Of a stretch of DNA of 64,000 nucleotides, positions 1 through 8,797 are shown piece by piece. Made by a program: the position numbers and the translations under genes. Location: the NCBI RefSeq assembly GCF_900100395.1, contig NZ_FNFB01000033.1:1-64000 (forward strand), read 5' to 3'. The DNA comes from Nonomuraea maritima. Lineage in GTDB: Bacteria; Actinomycetota; Actinomycetes; Streptosporangiales; Streptosporangiaceae. The notes below the pieces were generated by a model. The model was not told where the DNA came from and made no database searches. It saw only the letters and a list, made by a program, of their open reading frames with translations. Position 1 is the stretch's first letter. Each line of letters starts with the position of its first letter.

Positions 1-653
1 TGGCTCGGCTGGACGACGCCGTGGACGACGACGCCCGCGGCATGCTGGCGCAGGGCGTGACGGGGTTGCGGCGTTACGGGCCGCAGGGGGAGCGGCGGTT
101 GGACGATCTGGCGGTGTTCGTGCAGGCGTTCGCGCCGCCGCCGCGGATGCTGGTGTTCGGGGCGATCGACTTCGCCGCGGCGGTGGCCAGGGTGGGCAAG
201 TTCCTGGGTTATCACGTCACGGTGTGCGACGCGCGGCCGATCTTCGCGACGGCCCGGCGGTTCCCCGAGGCCGACGAGGTGGTGGTGAGGTGGCCGCACG
301 ACTACCTGGCCTCGGTCGAGGTGGACGAGCGCACGGTGATCTGCGTGCTGACCCACGACCCGAAGTTCGACGTGCCGCTGCTGGAGGTGGCGTTGCGTAC
401 CGATGCGGGCTATGTGGGGGCGATGGGGTCGCGGCGTACGCACGAGGACCGGCTCGCGCGGTTGCGTGAGGCGGGGTTGAGCGAGGAGGAGCTGGCGCGG
501 CTGCGCTCGCCGATCGGGCTGGACCTGGGGGCGCGTACGCCGGAGGAGACGGCGGTGTCGATCGCCGCGGAGTTGATCCAGCTGCGGTGGGGCGGTTCTG
601 GACGTCCGCTGGCGACGACGGAGGGCCGCATCCACACGTCGACAGAGCACTGA
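1..653 (+). CDS. XdhC/CoxI family protein, 5' partial
   Basis: This is the C-terminal part of an XdhC/CoxI protein, a family that handles the molybdenum cofactor (sulfuration or insertion) for xanthine dehydrogenase and CO dehydrogenase type enzymes. The visible part is the Rossmann-like XdhC C-terminal domain: MLVFGAIDFAAAVARVGKFLG followed by VTVCDARPIFAT, then GYVGAMGSRRTHEDR and IGLDLGARTPEETAVSIAAE. The frame is open to the left edge, so the N-terminal XdhC domain and true start lie outside the window. The last residues after the RWGG stretch are not family-like and may be a variable tail. Partner molybdoenzyme subunits are not visible here. Confidence 0.85.
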   Translation, partial: ARLDDAVDDDARGMLAQGVTGLRRYGPQGERRLDDLAVFVQAFAPPPRMLVFGAIDFAAAVARVGKFLGYHVTVCDARPIFATARRFPEADEVVVRWPHDYLASVEVDERTVICVLTHDPKFDVPLLEVALRTDAGYVGAMGSRRTHEDRLARLREAGLSEEELARLRSPIGLDLGARTPEETAVSIAAELIQLRWGGSGRPLATTEGRIHTSTEH

Positions 654-767
654 CGTACCTGTGTTACGGTTTGGGCGATATCGCTGTTACGCCGTTCTGG
701 CCATCTGGCCGGACGTGCCGGGGCCCGCCAAGGGGACATGGGCGGGCGACTCGTACACGGGGGATTC

Positions 768-2273
768 ATGCAATCTGTAGAGACGTACGACTTCGTCGTC
801 ATAGGCGCGGGTACGGCGGGCTGCGTGCTCGCCACGCGGCTCTCCGAGGACGGCGACGTGCGCGTCCTGCTGCTGGAGGCAGGCAACGCGGAGCCGCTCG
901 AGGCCATGGCCGTGCCCGCGGCGTGGCCGACACTGCTGCAGAGCACCGCGAACTGGGGCGACGTCACCGTCGAGCAGGCCGCGACCGGAACGTCGATACC
1001 CCTGGGCCGCGGACGCGGACTCGGCGGATCGTCCAGCATCAACGCCATGGCGTTCGTGCGCGGACACCGCACCAGCTACGACGCCTGGGTCAGGGCCGGC
1101 GCGAAGGGCTGGGGCTTCGACGACCTGCTGCCGTACTTCAGGCGCAGCGAGAACGCCGACCGCCGCGACCCCGCCCTGCGCGGCGTGGGCGGCCCCCTGA
1201 CCGTACGGTCCGCCGACCCGCTCCACCCCGTGGCGGCGGCAGGTCTGGAGGCCGCCGTCCAGGCCGGTCACCGGCGGGCCGGCGACGTCAGCGGGGGCCA
1301 GGAGGAGGGGTTCGGCGCCGTCGACCTGAACGTCGTCGGCGGCAGGCGGCAGAGCGCCGCCGACGCCTACCTCAGGCCGGTGCTGCACCGTCCCAACCTC
1401 GACGTCGTCACCGGCGCGCTCGTCCACCGCGTGCTGGTCGAGAACGGCCGGTGCGTCGGGGTCGAGTACCGCACCGACGCGGGCGTCTCCGTCGCGGCCT
1501 GCTCGCGGGAGGTCGTGCTCTGCGCGGGCGCGGTCGGGTCCGCGCAGGTGCTCATGCAGTCGGGGATCGGGCCCGCCGCCCACCTGCGGGACGTCGGCGT
1601 CGAGGTCGTCCTCGACCTGCCGGGGGTCGGCGGCAACCTGCACGACCACGCGATCGTCCCCCTCGTGTACGCCGCGGCGCGGCCCGTTCCGGCCACGGGG
1701 GGCCCGCACGGCGAGGTGATCGGCATGGTGCGCAGCCACCTCGCCACGGACGGCCCCGACCTGCAGCTCCTCTTCATCGACATCCCGTACGCGCCCGGCG
1801 TGGCCGTGGACGGCTACACCATCGCGGTCTCGCCCATGCTTCCGCGCAGCCGCGGCACGGTCCGGCTGTCGAGCGCCGAGCCGGGCGCCCGGCCCGTGAT
1901 CGACCCGAACCACCTGGGCGACGAGCACGACCTCGCCACGGCCGTCGCCGGCTTGCGCCTCGCCCGCGAGATCGGCCGCGCCGCCGCGCTGGACCCGTGG
2001 CGCGGCGAGGAGCTCCACCCGGGCCAGGACGTCACCGACGACGCCGCCCTGCGCGCGTACGCCAGGCGCTCGACGAGCTCGTACTTCCACCTGGTCGGCA
2101 CGTGCCGCATCGGGCAGGACGAGGCCGCCGTCGTGGACCCGGACCTGCGGGTGCACGGCATCGACGGCCTTCGCGTGGCCGACGGCTCGGTGATCCCCTC
2201 GATCCCGTCCGCCAACACCAACGCCACCGTCTACGCCATCGCCGAACGCGCCGCCGACCTCCTCCGCTCCTGA
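768..2273 (+). CDS. GMC family FAD-dependent oxidoreductase
   Basis: This is a glucose-methanol-choline family flavoenzyme, close to choline/alcohol dehydrogenases; the substrate cannot be told. The N-terminal FAD-binding motif VIGAGTAGCVLATRLSE is followed by the ribose-binding acidic end LLLEAGN and the GMC signature GRGRGLGGSSSINAMAFVRG. The C-terminal catalytic region has YFHLVGTCRIG with the active-site His, and the closing IPSANTNATVYAIAERAADLL segment. The ATG at 768 is chosen because the FAD motif begins within ten residues and a GGGGGA stretch precedes it; an in-frame ATG at 738 would add an unlikely leader. Its length of 501 residues is normal. A cytoplasmic protein with no signal peptide. 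Confidence 0.9.
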   Translation: MQSVETYDFVVIGAGTAGCVLATRLSEDGDVRVLLLEAGNAEPLEAMAVPAAWPTLLQSTANWGDVTVEQAATGTSIPLGRGRGLGGSSSINAMAFVRGHRTSYDAWVRAGAKGWGFDDLLPYFRRSENADRRDPALRGVGGPLTVRSADPLHPVAAAGLEAAVQAGHRRAGDVSGGQEEGFGAVDLNVVGGRRQSAADAYLRPVLHRPNLDVVTGALVHRVLVENGRCVGVEYRTDAGVSVAACSREVVLCAGAVGSAQVLMQSGIGPAAHLRDVGVEVVLDLPGVGGNLHDHAIVPLVYAAARPVPATGGPHGEVIGMVRSHLATDGPDLQLLFIDIPYAPGVAVDGYTIAVSPMLPRSRGTVRLSSAEPGARPVIDPNHLGDEHDLATAVAGLRLAREIGRAAALDPWRGEELHPGQDVTDDAALRAYARRSTSSYFHLVGTCRIGQDEAAVVDPDLRVHGIDGLRVADGSVIPSIPSANTNATVYAIAERAADLLRS

Positions 2274-2281
2274 CGAGCCCG

Positions 2282-3160
2282 TCAGCGAGCGAGCAGGTCG
2301 CGCAGGAACCTCGTGACGTCCGCGGGCGCCTCTTCGGCCATGAAGTGGCCGCAGGTCACGGTGGCGTGCGTCAGATCGGGCGCCCAGGCACGCCACACGG
2401 CCGCCGCGTCGTACCCGAGGGCGGTGCCCCAGTCCTGCTGCAGGACGGTGACCGGCATCCGCAGACGTTCACCCGCCTGCCGGGAGGCCCGGTCGTGCGC
2501 CACGTCGACGCCGGCCGAGGCGCGGTAGTCGGCGACGATCGAGGGCACCGCGTCCCGGCAGGCGTCCAGGTAGGCGGCGCGGATCTCGGCGGGCATCGAG
2601 CGCGGGTCGCCCGTCCACAGGTCGAGGAAATGGCCGAAGAAGGCGTCCGGTGCCGCCGCGATCATCCGCTCGGGCAGTCCTGGAGGCTGGGCCATCAGGT
2701 AGAGGTGGAAGGCGACGGCCGCGTCGGCGCCGTGCAGCACGTCCCACATGTCCAGGGTCGGCAGCACGTCCAGGCAGGCCAGATGGCTGATCGTCGCGGG
2801 GTGGTCGAGGGCGGCGCGGAAGGCGACGAGGGCGCCCCGGTCATGGCCGGCCAGCGCGAACCGCTCGTGGCCCAGGGCGCGCGCCAGGGCGACGACGTCA
2901 GCGGCCATGGTCCGCTTGGCGTAGGTGTCGGGGCCGTTCTCCACGGGTTTGTCGCTGGCGCCGTAGCCGCGCAGGTCGGGACAGATCACCGTGTGGTCGG
3001 CGGCCAGATCGGTGGCGACGTGCCGCCACATCACGTGGGTCTGCGGGAAGCCGTGCAGCAGGACGATCGGGCTGCCCGAGCCTGCGACGGCGGCGCTCAG
3101 CGTCACGCCGTCGGCGACCGGGACGCGCTGCCGCTCGAAGCCGGGAATGGTGGGAGCCAA
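2282..3160 (-). CDS. alpha/beta hydrolase, haloacetate dehalogenase-like
   Basis: This alpha/beta-hydrolase fold enzyme resembles haloacetate/fluoroacetate dehalogenases. It has the oxyanion motif LLHGFPQTHVMWRHVA, the CPDLRGYGASDKP strand, and a nucleophile elbow GHDRGALVA in which Asp107 replaces the usual Ser, as in dehalogenases. The catalytic His is in CGHFMAEEAP near the end. Of the two Arg residues that hold the carboxylate in fluoroacetate dehalogenases (D-R-G-x-R), the second is Leu111 here, and the Trp that follows the halide-binding His is also not obvious, so haloacetate may not be the substrate. The start is TTG with AAGGAG upstream. It sits divergent to the SARP regulator and converges on the GMC gene. 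Confidence 0.8.
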   Translation of the reverse strand: MAPTIPGFERQRVPVADGVTLSAAVAGSGSPIVLLHGFPQTHVMWRHVATDLAADHTVICPDLRGYGASDKPVENGPDTYAKRTMAADVVALARALGHERFALAGHDRGALVAFRAALDHPATISHLACLDVLPTLDMWDVLHGADAAVAFHLYLMAQPPGLPERMIAAAPDAFFGHFLDLWTGDPRSMPAEIRAAYLDACRDAVPSIVADYRASAGVDVAHDRASRQAGERLRMPVTVLQQDWGTALGYDAAAVWRAWAPDLTHATVTCGHFMAEEAPADVTRFLRDLLAR

Positions 3161-3215
3161 GGTCGTGGCTCCTTTCGCCTCTGGATGGGATCGGACACGA
3201 CCAGCCTGTACGGCC

Positions 3216-3236
3216 CGGATGAGCGTCCGATGAGCG
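3216..3236 (+). promoter_or_regulatory. 11-bp-spaced direct repeat upstream of SARP gene
   Basis: GATGAGCG occurs at 3218-3225 and again at 3229-3236, exactly 11 bp apart, within the short space between the divergent hydrolase and SARP genes. SARP regulators bind direct heptamer-type repeats with one helical turn spacing, so this could be an autoregulatory site. The repeat is seen; its use is inference. Confidence 0.3.
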
Positions 3237-3271
3237 CGCTAGCGTGGTTGCCCGGGAGGGAGGGCAGCGGC

Positions 3272-5248
3272 ATGGCGGTCGTCTTCGGAGTGCTGGGACC
3301 GGTCGTGGCCTGGGACGACGCCGGCGACCTGGTCAGGTTGAGGGGGCCGCGGCACCGCGCGGTCCTCGCCCGGCTGATCGTCGCGCGCGGCCGTGTCGTT
3401 CCCGTCACCGGCCTGGTCGACGATCTGTGGGAGGACCCGCCGCCGGGCGCGGTCGGCGCGGTGCGCACGTTCGTCGCCGCCCTCCGCCGTGCCCTGGAAC
3501 CCCGCCGCCCGCCTCGGGCCCCGGCCCGCCTGCTGGTCACCGTGGGGCCGGGATACGCCCTGCACGCCGCCCCGGACGCGGTCGACGCCTGGCGTTTCGA
3601 GCACGCGGTCGCCGGCGCGGCCGCGCTCTCGCCCGACGCCGCGCTCCCACGGCTGGAGGAAGCGCTGAGCCGGTGGCGCGGACCCGCCTACGCCGACTTC
3701 GCCGACGAGCCGTGGGCCCGCGCGGAGCGCTCCCGCCTGGCCGAACTCCGGCTGTACGCGGTCGAACGCCGCGCCGAGGCCCGGCTGGGTCTCGGCCTGG
3801 CCGCTGAGGCCGTACCGGACCTGGACGCGCACGTGGCCGAACACCCCTGGCGGGAGGAGGGGTGGCGGCTCCTGGCCCTGGCGCTGTACCGGTCGGGCCG
3901 CCAGGCCGACGCCCTGGGCGTGCTGCGGCGCGCGCGTTCGCTCCTGGTCGAGCGGATGGGTGTCGACCCGGGCCCCGGACTGCGCCGCCTGGAGGCGGAC
4001 ATCCTCCACCACGCCGACCGCCTGACCGAGGCCGGGCGCTCCGGTGAGACGACGGCTCGGGTATGGGCGCAGGCGACCGCCGCCTACGACCGTACGGTCG
4101 CCTCCGGCGCCCGTACCCGGCTCGAGTCGACGGTGGGCCTGTTGCGCGGGCTCGCCGTGACGGGAGGCGGCGGGCTCCAAGCCGCACGTGAGCACCGGGT
4201 GGCGGCCGTCGCCGCGGCCGAGGAGCTGGGTGACGCCGAACTCACCGCCCGGGTGATCGGCGCCTACGACGTCCCGGCGATCTGGACCCGTCTCGACGAC
4301 CCGGAACAGGCGGGAAAGGTGGTCGCGGCGGCCGAACGCACCCTGCTCGCCCTGCCCTCAGAGGGCCACGAGGCCGCCCGGGCCCGGCTGCTGGCCACGA
4401 TCGCCGTGGAGTCACGAGGCCTGCGGTCACCGTGCGGACCGCAGGCCGCCCGGCAGGCGGAACGGATCGCCCGCGACCTGAACGATCACACCGTGCTGGC
4501 CTTCGCCCTCAACGGCGTCTTCATGCAGACCTTCCACCGCGCCGGGCTGGCGCCCCGCCGGGCCGAGATCGGCGCCGAGCTCGTCGCGCTGTCCGAGCGG
4601 CACGGCCTGGCCACCTTCGAGGTGCTCGGTCACCTCGTCAGGCTCCAGGCCCTCGGCGCGTCGGCGGACTTCCCCCGGGCGGACCGGCACGCCGACGCCG
4701 CCGACCGCCTCGCCGAGCGGCACGAGCTTCCGCTGGTCGGCGTGTTCACCCGCTGGTACCGGGCGTTGCGCCTCGACGCGACCGGCGGGGCGCCGCTCGC
4801 CGAGGTGGAGGCGGCCTACCGGGAGGCGGCTGCGGGCACGGCCGGGGTGGGCATGCCCGGCCTGGAGCGGGGTCTGCTGCCGCTCGCCCTCCTGTGCCTG
4901 CGCCTTCGGCACGGACTGCCCGCCGCCATCGACGACCACGAGGACTGGGGTCCGTACGAACCGTGGGTCCGCCCGCTGGTGCTGCTGTCGCTCGACCGGC
5001 CAGAGGAAGCCGCCGCGGCGCTGCGCGCCGTCCCCGAGCCGCCCCGCGACCTGCTGTTCGAGCTGCTGTGGTGCCTGACCGCCCGCGCGGCCGTCCTGAT
5101 CGGCGACCACGACACCATGGCGCGCGCCCACGACGAGCTCGCTCCCGCGGCGGCGGAGCTGGCCGGGGCGGGCAGCGGCCTGCTCACCCTGGGCCCGGTC
5201 GCCTCCCACCTCGCCGCCCTCACCGCGGCCCTCCACCACCCGAGCTGA
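3272..5248 (+). CDS. SARP/AfsR-like transcriptional regulator with BTAD domain
   Basis: This is an OmpR-type winged-helix regulator with a bacterial transcriptional activation domain, as in the SARP family. Residues 1-95 form the DNA-binding part (FGVLGPVVAWDD, LRGPRHRAVLARLIVARGRVV, VGAVRTFVAALRRALEP). Residues about 105-250 are the BTAD repeat region (YADFADEPWARAERSRLAEL, EHPWREEGWRLLALALYRSG, GVDPGPGLRRLE). The remaining 400 residues are helical, TPR-like, with no P-loop, so the NB-ARC ATPase of full AfsR is missing. The ATG at 3272 follows a GGGAGGGAGGG stretch; the frame stays open far upstream, but that part is not protein-like. Targets are unknown; SARPs often control secondary metabolism, yet no such cluster adjoins it. 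Confidence 0.85.
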   Translation: MAVVFGVLGPVVAWDDAGDLVRLRGPRHRAVLARLIVARGRVVPVTGLVDDLWEDPPPGAVGAVRTFVAALRRALEPRRPPRAPARLLVTVGPGYALHAAPDAVDAWRFEHAVAGAAALSPDAALPRLEEALSRWRGPAYADFADEPWARAERSRLAELRLYAVERRAEARLGLGLAAEAVPDLDAHVAEHPWREEGWRLLALALYRSGRQADALGVLRRARSLLVERMGVDPGPGLRRLEADILHHADRLTEAGRSGETTARVWAQATAAYDRTVASGARTRLESTVGLLRGLAVTGGGGLQAAREHRVAAVAAAEELGDAELTARVIGAYDVPAIWTRLDDPEQAGKVVAAAERTLLALPSEGHEAARARLLATIAVESRGLRSPCGPQAARQAERIARDLNDHTVLAFALNGVFMQTFHRAGLAPRRAEIGAELVALSERHGLATFEVLGHLVRLQALGASADFPRADRHADAADRLAERHELPLVGVFTRWYRALRLDATGGAPLAEVEAAYREAAAGTAGVGMPGLERGLLPLALLCLRLRHGLPAAIDDHEDWGPYEPWVRPLVLLSLDRPEEAAAALRAVPEPPRDLLFELLWCLTARAAVLIGDHDTMARAHDELAPAAAELAGAGSGLLTLGPVASHLAALTAALHHPS

Positions 5249-5481
5249 CGATTTGTTCGCGGTGCTATGTCACTGCTGAGTGCGCCAAAACATGAAATGT
5301 GGGATACGCGATGTTCCTCCCGTGTCAGGGGTTGCTGTCTCATGCCGGCTGGGAAAGATGCTCGGTGGCGCGGCGGCCTGGCGCGTCTGCGCCGGTGTCG
5401 CATTCCTGCTCGCGGCCCGCTCGCCACAGGCGGCCCGGGCGTTGCGCCGCCACTGCCGACCGTTCGACCCGGGGAGCGACG

Positions 5482-6489
5482 GTGATCACATCGGTGGTAC
5501 GACTCGACGACGTGCCGGTCTGGGAACGCTTCGACTTCTGGTGGCAGGCCGTCGCCCGGTCGGTGGTCTCGGTCAGCGCCTCCAGCGACCGGGCAGCCGA
5601 CTTCTGGGCCGAGATGACGACGGTCGACTTGGGTTCGGTGCAGATGTCCCGCGTCAGATGCGCCGGCTTCGAGGCGCACAGGAGCAGGAGCAGGATCCGC
5701 AGCTCGGATCCCGAGGCCTACCAGCTCTCTCTCGTGCTGCGCGGCAGCTCGGGGATACGGCAGGAGGGCCGTGAGACGCTGCTCGCGCCGACCGATCTGA
5801 TGCTGTACGACACGTCTTTGCCCTTCAAGGCGTGGACGGGGAGCGGCTCGGCGAAGGGGCGGCACCAGGCCGGCTCGGACGGGCTCATCCTGCAGATCCC
5901 GCATGACGCCCTGCCGTTCCCCGCCGCGCAGGTCCGGCGCCTGCTGGCCGCCAGGATCGCCGGGCGGCAGGGCGTCGCCGCGCTGCTCGGTGACGTGCTG
6001 CGCGGGCTCGTGACCCGGTGCGACGAGCTGTCGGCCGCCGACGCGGCCCGGCTGCGCGGCATCATCCTCGACCTGGTCATCGCCGCGCTCGCCCACGAGA
6101 TGGAGGCCGACCCCACGCCGTCCATGACCGACCCCGGCAGGACGCTCGGCCTGCAGATCCGGGCGTTCGTCGAGCAACAGCTGGCACAGGCCGACCTGTC
6201 GCCCGCCGCCATCGCCGCCGCCCACCACATCTCCGTGCGGCAGTTGCACCGGCTGTTCCAGCAGGAGGGACACACCGTCGGCGGCTGGATCCGCCGGCGC
6301 CGGCTGGAACGCTGCCGGCGCGCACTCGCCGACCCCCTGCTGGACGGCATGCCGATCAACGCCATCGCCGCCCGCTGGGGTTTCCCGAACGACTCGCACT
6401 TCAACCGGACCTTCCGCAGGGCCTTCGGCGTCACTCCGGCGGCGTACCGGCGGCAGGCGCAGGAGGAGCGGCCGGTCCGGGACGACTGA
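5482..6489 (+). CDS. AraC family transcriptional regulator
   Basis: A two-domain regulator of 335 residues. The first half matches the AraC-binding-like sensor domain found in many actinobacterial regulators (VWERFDFWWQAVARSVVSV, DPEAYQLSLVLRGSSGI, LLAPTDLMLYDTSLPF). The second half is the double HTH of AraC/XylS proteins: ADLSPAAIAAAHHISVRQLHR for the first helix-turn-helix and INAIAARWGFPNDSHFNRTFR with AFGVTPAAYRR for the second. The GTG at 5482 is chosen because GGGGAG lies nine bases upstream and the domain starts right after; an upstream in-frame ATG at 5299 would add a Cys/Arg-rich leader unlike the family. It follows the SARP gene on the same strand after about 230 bases. Confidence 0.88.
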   Translation: MITSVVRLDDVPVWERFDFWWQAVARSVVSVSASSDRAADFWAEMTTVDLGSVQMSRVRCAGFEAHRSRSRIRSSDPEAYQLSLVLRGSSGIRQEGRETLLAPTDLMLYDTSLPFKAWTGSGSAKGRHQAGSDGLILQIPHDALPFPAAQVRRLLAARIAGRQGVAALLGDVLRGLVTRCDELSAADAARLRGIILDLVIAALAHEMEADPTPSMTDPGRTLGLQIRAFVEQQLAQADLSPAAIAAAHHISVRQLHRLFQQEGHTVGGWIRRRRLERCRRALADPLLDGMPINAIAARWGFPNDSHFNRTFRRAFGVTPAAYRRQAQEERPVRDD

Positions 6490-6503
6490 ACGGGCCGAGG
6501 CGG

Positions 6504-6953
6504 TCAGCCGGCCCCCGTGCGGCGGACCACGACGCCGAGCAGCCGGTCGCCGGGGACGTACCCGCAGTGGCGGGAGTCGTAGGAGTCGGCGGCGTTGTCA
6601 CCCACGACGACGAGGCAGCCGGCCGGGACGGTCGCCTCGGGAACGTGCGCGAGCGCGTCGAAGCCGTCCCTCGGCACCGGGTCGCCGGGGGCGGCGGTGA
6701 CGCGTTTGATGCTCCAGGGATCCTTGACCGCGAGGTTCCACGACGGGGGATAGCTGAGCCTGACCACCACCACCTGGCCGGGCCGCACCGAGCGCACCCG
6801 GGCGCGGCGGACCCAGACGCGGTCGCCCGAGCGGTAGGCGGGCTCCATGCTCGTACCCGACACGGACACCATGACGTAGCGGGTCCGCAGCCACACGACC
6901 GCGCCCGCGACCGCCACCGCGCACACCGCCAGGGCCACGATGAGGACGCTCAC
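6504..6953 (-). CDS. S26 family signal peptidase, likely peptide leader protease
   Basis: A short type I signal peptidase of 149 residues. One N-terminal membrane helix (SVLIVALAVCAVAVAGAVVWL) is followed by the nucleophile box VSGTSMEP with Ser35 and by WSIKRVTAAPGD with Lys83, the catalytic base; GDNAADSYDSRHCGYV is the conserved C-terminal box. The GTG start overlaps the stop of the ABC exporter gene (GTGA), so it is the last gene of the cysteine-rich peptide operon. Both peptides upstream have an A-x-A motif just before their cysteine cores, which is the cleavage pattern of this protease family. A role as a dedicated leader peptidase is therefore inferred; a general signal peptidase is less likely for such a small operonic copy. 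Confidence 0.88.
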   Translation of the reverse strand: MSVLIVALAVCAVAVAGAVVWLRTRYVMVSVSGTSMEPAYRSGDRVWVRRARVRSVRPGQVVVVRLSYPPSWNLAVKDPWSIKRVTAAPGDPVPRDGFDALAHVPEATVPAGCLVVVGDNAADSYDSRHCGYVPGDRLLGVVVRRTGAG

Positions 6954-8797
6954 CGGGGGAACCCCTCCGGTCGGCGCGCGGCGGTCTCGCCGTACCCCTG
7001 GGCCTGGAGCCGGAACATCCGCGCGTACGTCCCGCCGGCGGCGATGAGTTCGTCGTGGGTGCCCCGCTCCAGCACGGCTCCGCCGTCGAGCATGACGATG
7101 AGGTCGGCGTCGCGGACGGCCCCGAGCCGGTGCGAGATGAGCAGGCTGGTACGGCCGGAGCGGATCATCCGCAGCCGGGTGTGGATGTCGTGCTCGGCCT
7201 CCGCGTCGAGCCCCGCGCTCGGCTCGTCGAGGATCATGAGATCGCGGGAGCGGCGCAGGAACGCCCGGGCCAGGGCCACGCGCTGCCACTGGCCGCCGGA
7301 CAGCACCACCCCGGTCTGCGCGTCGTCGTCGCCCGAGCCGCTGAAGAACAGCCGGGTGAGCAGGGTGTCGTAACCGAGAGGCAGCCCGCGAAGGGTCTCG
7401 TGCACGCCCGCCGTGGCGGCGGCCCGCTCGATGCGGTCGCGGTCACCGAGCGCGGTGAGGTCGCCGAGGGCGACGTTGTCGGCGGCGCTGAAGTCGTACG
7501 CCATGAAGTCCTGGAACACCGCGCCGATGCGCTCGCGCAGGTCGGCGGGGTCCATGTCCCTGATGTCGACGCCGTCCCACAGGACCGCGCCCTTCGTGGG
7601 GTCGTAGAAGCGGCAGATCAGCTTCACGATCGTGCTCTTGCCCGAGCCGTTGTGGCCGACGAGGGCGAGCGTCGTCCCCGCGGGGAGGAACAAGTTCACG
7701 CCGCGCAGCACCCACGGATGGCCGTCGCTGTAGCGGAACCACACGTCGCGCAGCTCGATGCCGTGGCGCAGCGGCGTGCCGGCGCGCCGCCGCGCCGAGG
7801 TCGGCAGGTCGGGACCGTCGTCCACCACCGCCGCGTAGTGGCCGAACATCATGAGCTGCTGGTGGCCGCCGGCGATCGCGTCCACCACGGAGTCGACCGC
7901 GCCCTGCACGCCCATCACGGCGGCCACGAACATGGACACGTCGCCCACGGTGAGCTGTCCCTGGACGGCCGCGAACACCGTCCAGGCCAGACCGGCGCCC
8001 GACACCGCCGCCGACAGCGTCGCGAGCGCCGCCTGGACCGACTGCTCACGCCGGTCGAGCCGGCGGCGGGCGTCGTTGGCGGCCACGCGGTCGGCGAGCA
8101 TCCGCCCGCGCAGGAAGCCGCCGAGCCCGAACAGCCGCACCTCCCTGGCCGCGTTCACACTGGTCAGGAGGTCGGCGTAGAAGAACTCGCGGCGCTCGGT
8201 CGGGCTGATCGACAGCAGCATCGCCGCCCTGAGCCGCGAGAGCCGTACGGACATCGTCAGGGCGGGCACCCCGGCCGCCAGCACGATGACGGTGATCATC
8301 GCGTTGATCACCAGCAGCGAACCGACGAACCCGGCGAGGGTGAGCAGGCCGCGGACGAATCCGAGGACGCAGTCGACCATCCTGCCGGGGGAGCTCGCGC
8401 TCTGCTGGGCGAGCCGCAGGCGGTCCAGGTAGGCGGGGTCCTCCAGCCGGCTCACGCCGACGGTGCGGTCGAGGGCGGTGAACAGCTCGTCCTGCGCCGC
8501 GAGCCCCACCTTGCGGTCGATCTCCCCCCGCAGGTACTGGGTCGCGTACGGGACTGCCGCGTTCGCCAGGCCGGCCGCCGCGAGGCCGGCCACCAGCCCG
8601 GCCACCGCCGAGACGGAGGCGGCCGTCACGACGGTGTCGAGCGTCAGCTTGGTCAGCCAGGCGATCGCCACAGGGAACGCGGCCGTCAGCAGGGTGAGGG
8701 CCAGGTAGCAGGCCATGGCGGAGGGAGCCGACCGGCAGGCGAGAGCGATCGCCCGGACCATCCCGGCCGCCAGCGGGCGGTGGTCGGGCGCCGTCAT
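6950..8797 (-). CDS. ABC transporter, fused permease and ATPase
   Basis: A half-size exporter of 615 residues. The first 330 residues carry about six membrane helices (CYLALTLLTAAFPVAIAWLT, SAVAGLVAGLAAAGLANAAV and others) in the type IV exporter fold. The ATPase has Walker A GHNGSGKST, Q-loop AVFQDF, signature LSGGQWQRVALARAF, Walker B LMILDEPSAGLD and the H-loop ISHRLGAV. There is no N-terminal C39 peptidase domain, so leader removal must come from another protein, consistent with the S26 peptidase encoded directly downstream. Its start overlaps the thioredoxin-like gene (ATGA). I infer it exports the two cysteine-rich peptides; drug export is the alternative. Confidence 0.9.
   Translation of the reverse strand: MTAPDHRPLAAGMVRAIALACRSAPSAMACYLALTLLTAAFPVAIAWLTKLTLDTVVTAASVSAVAGLVAGLAAAGLANAAVPYATQYLRGEIDRKVGLAAQDELFTALDRTVGVSRLEDPAYLDRLRLAQQSASSPGRMVDCVLGFVRGLLTLAGFVGSLLVINAMITVIVLAAGVPALTMSVRLSRLRAAMLLSISPTERREFFYADLLTSVNAAREVRLFGLGGFLRGRMLADRVAANDARRRLDRREQSVQAALATLSAAVSGAGLAWTVFAAVQGQLTVGDVSMFVAAVMGVQGAVDSVVDAIAGGHQQLMMFGHYAAVVDDGPDLPTSARRRAGTPLRHGIELRDVWFRYSDGHPWVLRGVNLFLPAGTTLALVGHNGSGKSTIVKLICRFYDPTKGAVLWDGVDIRDMDPADLRERIGAVFQDFMAYDFSAADNVALGDLTALGDRDRIERAAATAGVHETLRGLPLGYDTLLTRLFFSGSGDDDAQTGVVLSGGQWQRVALARAFLRRSRDLMILDEPSAGLDAEAEHDIHTRLRMIRSGRTSLLISHRLGAVRDADLIVMLDGGAVLERGTHDELIAAGGTYARMFRLQAQGYGETAARRPEGFPR

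Noticed and set aside
587..3271. Very long open frame upstream of and continuous with the SARP gene
   Set aside because: Its translation is Arg/Gly/Pro-rich noise that runs through the GMC gene and antisense to the hydrolase; SARP features start only after 3272.
3272..6489. SARP and AraC regulators as markers of an antibiotic gene cluster
   Set aside because: No PKS, NRPS, terpene or similar core enzyme lies nearby within the window.
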